From NCBI RefSeq assembly GCF_001426375.1, contig NZ_LMEO01000045.1, forward strand, positions 513,044 to 577,043: DNA of 64,000 nt. The letters are read 5' to 3'. The position numbers and the translations under genes are program-made. The notes under the pieces are model-generated. The model had not been told where the DNA came from. It did no database searches and was given only the letters and a program-made list of their open reading frames with translations. Within the stretch, counting starts at the first letter, position 1, and every line of letters starts with the position of its first letter. Source of the stretch: Paenibacillus sp. Root444D2 (lineage in GTDB: Bacteria > Bacillota > Bacilli > Paenibacillales > NBRC-103111). Positions 62,987-64,000 of this stretch are shown piece after piece.

Positions 62987-63025
62987 AATAGAAAATCTTC
63001 TCGCAACAGTTGAAATTTTTCTATT
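62987..63025. promoter_or_regulatory. Conserved inverted repeat upstream of binding-protein copy 2
   Basis: Arms AATAGAAAATCTTC and GAAATTTTTCTATT pair at 12 of 14 positions around TCGCAACAGTT, 79 bases upstream of the start. Counterpart of the perfect repeat before copy 1; compensating pairs are mostly kept. Confidence 0.5.
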
Positions 63026-63102
63026 AAGCTGTTCAGTTGGGTCGAATGACTTTCCACCGGAAGCTGTTCCGACTGCTGAAATTTTTTCGGGGAATTGCGT
63101 TA

Positions 63103-63783
63103 TTAAACCCTATTGCTGCGGTACCGCCTTATTGGACCACTAGTTCTGACATCAGGCATCACTTTGCCTTTTTCAACTAGAGACTTAAGATATTTTAGTG
63201 CAGTATTTCTGTGGATTCCAACTGCTTGAGCTATCGTAATCGGGGAATAAGCCCCTGTCTTATTTTCGATAAATTTGAAAATAGCAAGTTCCGTTGGAGA
63301 CAAAGGCGGTTCAATTATATTTGATTCAATCCCCCACTTCGCTAACGCATGCATCATCTGTTGTTGGCAGCGGCGAGGCTGCTCCAGTATGCTATGCAAT
63401 GAAAAGCGAAGCACCTTCCAATCGTCAATTACAAGGTCATTCTGGCGGAACCGGTCATCTGAAAATTTATACGAATCCGCGTTATGACCATGTGTTCCCT
63501 TATCGTCTACTTCGATGCAAATTTTGATGACTGGCGATGGTTTGGCCAAATCCAGGTATCTGAAGCCGTCTTTATAATCGATCACTTCGTACTCAGCAAG
63601 CCAATCGTCAAAACTCCCGACAGCGGGCCAAAACACATGGATAATGAATTTCTTTAGTGAAAAACTCAGGCCCTTTTGCAGCCGCTTACGCCTTTCCCCT
63701 GTGCACGACTCGATTTGAAATGCCACCCACTTTTCGTATGCAGTACGAAGCTGCAGATTCATTTCACCGTTTATTTTTTCCAT
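63103..63783 (-). CDS. PD-(D/E)XK nuclease-like protein with C-terminal winged helix
   Basis: About 226 residues from the ATG at 63783 (MEKINGEMNLQ), which follows GGTGGAGAAG; the longer frame adds 26 residues that run into an upstream terminator. The middle reads VIKICIEVDDKGTHGHNADS, then FSDDRFRQNDLVIDDWKVLR and FSLHSILEQPRRCQQQM, a pattern like the DUF559/Vsr-type restriction-endonuclease fold. The C-terminal 65 residues form a helix-turn-helix (SPITIAQAVGIHRNTALKYL) of MarR/Rrf2 shape. It may bind DNA as a regulator or cut it. It lies upstream of the fructan locus without obvious operon linkage. Confidence 0.6.
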   Translation of the reverse strand: MEKINGEMNLQLRTAYEKWVAFQIESCTGERRKRLQKGLSFSLKKFIIHVFWPAVGSFDDWLAEYEVIDYKDGFRYLDLAKPSPVIKICIEVDDKGTHGHNADSYKFSDDRFRQNDLVIDDWKVLRFSLHSILEQPRRCQQQMMHALAKWGIESNIIEPPLSPTELAIFKFIENKTGAYSPITIAQAVGIHRNTALKYLKSLVEKGKVMPDVRTSGPIRRYRSNRV

Positions 63784-63812
63784 CTTCTTCTCCACCTTTA
63801 GGAAATAAAATA

Positions 63813-63850
63813 GCCGCTTGCTCCGGAAAAGAATTTCCGGAGCAAGCGGC
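63813..63850 (-). terminator. Perfect intrinsic terminator before the nuclease-like gene
   Basis: Seventeen-base perfect arms (GCCGCTTGCTCCGGAAA and complement) with a four-base loop; on the minus strand TATTTTATTT follows. It ends a transcript coming from beyond the right edge. Confidence 0.9.
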
Positions 63851-63922
63851 GTGTACTTCACGACCTGATAATGGATAATTTACTTCAAGTTAAGCAAAAT
63901 TACAATAGTATTTTTGAAAGAA

Positions 63923-63999
63923 GCACAATTTTTGTGCGCTAGCGCCCGATCGCGACGGATCTGCAGACCTTGCGCACAATTTTTGTGCGCTAGCGCCCG
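63923..63999. repeat. 26-bp direct repeat, two units 51 bp apart, at the right edge
   Basis: GCACAATTTTTGTGCGCTAG followed by CGCCCG occurs at 63923-63948 and 63974-63999. Each unit holds a small hairpin (GCACAA/TTGTGC) and the palindrome GCGCTAGCGC. The array may continue outside the window. Confidence 0.8.
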
Positions 64000-64000
64000 G

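Overview
The window looks like a chromosomal segment of a spore-forming, S-layer-bearing Gram-positive bacterium, most likely a Paenibacillus or close relative. The reasons are a gerA-gerB-gerC germination operon, two LplB/YtcP/lipoprotein sugar ABC cassettes, a YesM/YesN-type two-component pair, giant secreted enzymes ending in three SLH domains, and Paenibacillus-like intergenic repeats. This is inferred from gene content; no species is claimed. Almost every gene lies on the minus strand; the only convincing plus-strand gene is an alpha/beta hydrolase at 7.6-8.5 kb. No rRNA, tRNA, CRISPR array, insertion sequence or prophage was recognised.

Layout. 0-9.1 kb: a PQQ-type sugar dehydrogenase-like protein, small and partly broken genes (two acetyltransferases, a frameshifted small protein), the ger operon, then a gene graveyard holding pieces of a TetR regulator, a GH51 arabinofuranosidase, a sugar permease and a sensor kinase. 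9.3-23.4 kb: an aldarate catabolic region. gudD, a DapA-family enzyme, garR, garK and a FadR-type regulator form one set. A sugar ABC transporter, a Cache-AraC regulator, a GH105 hydrolase and garD form another. Together they would turn glucarate and galactarate into pyruvate and phosphoglycerate. 23.5-33 kb: two large secreted polysaccharide-degrading proteins, an SGNH hydrolase and a 51-bp tandem repeat. 33.5-41.5 kb: a two-component system, a sugar ABC transporter and a cytoplasmic sulfatase in one operon. 42-48 kb: an Fe3+/aminoethylphosphonate-type ABC importer, a PhnP-like metallo-hydrolase and a GntR/LacI-hybrid regulator. 48.5-63 kb: a fructan locus with a 2324-residue S-layer levanase/inulinase-like GH32 protein carrying eight tandem modules, an RbsABC-type importer with a duplicated binding protein, and a chemoreceptor with an unusual signalling tip.

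Common theme: extracellular depolymerisation of plant or sulfated polysaccharides, uptake by dedicated ABC importers, and intracellular processing. The most novel-looking items are the eight-module GH32 protein between duplicated binding-protein genes, the chemoreceptor at the end of that locus, the PhnP-like/ABC/GntR cassette with paired palindromes in front, and the aldarate pathway in which a DapA-family enzyme seems to stand in for the missing GarL aldolase. All functional assignments rest on reading the sequence; no searches were run.
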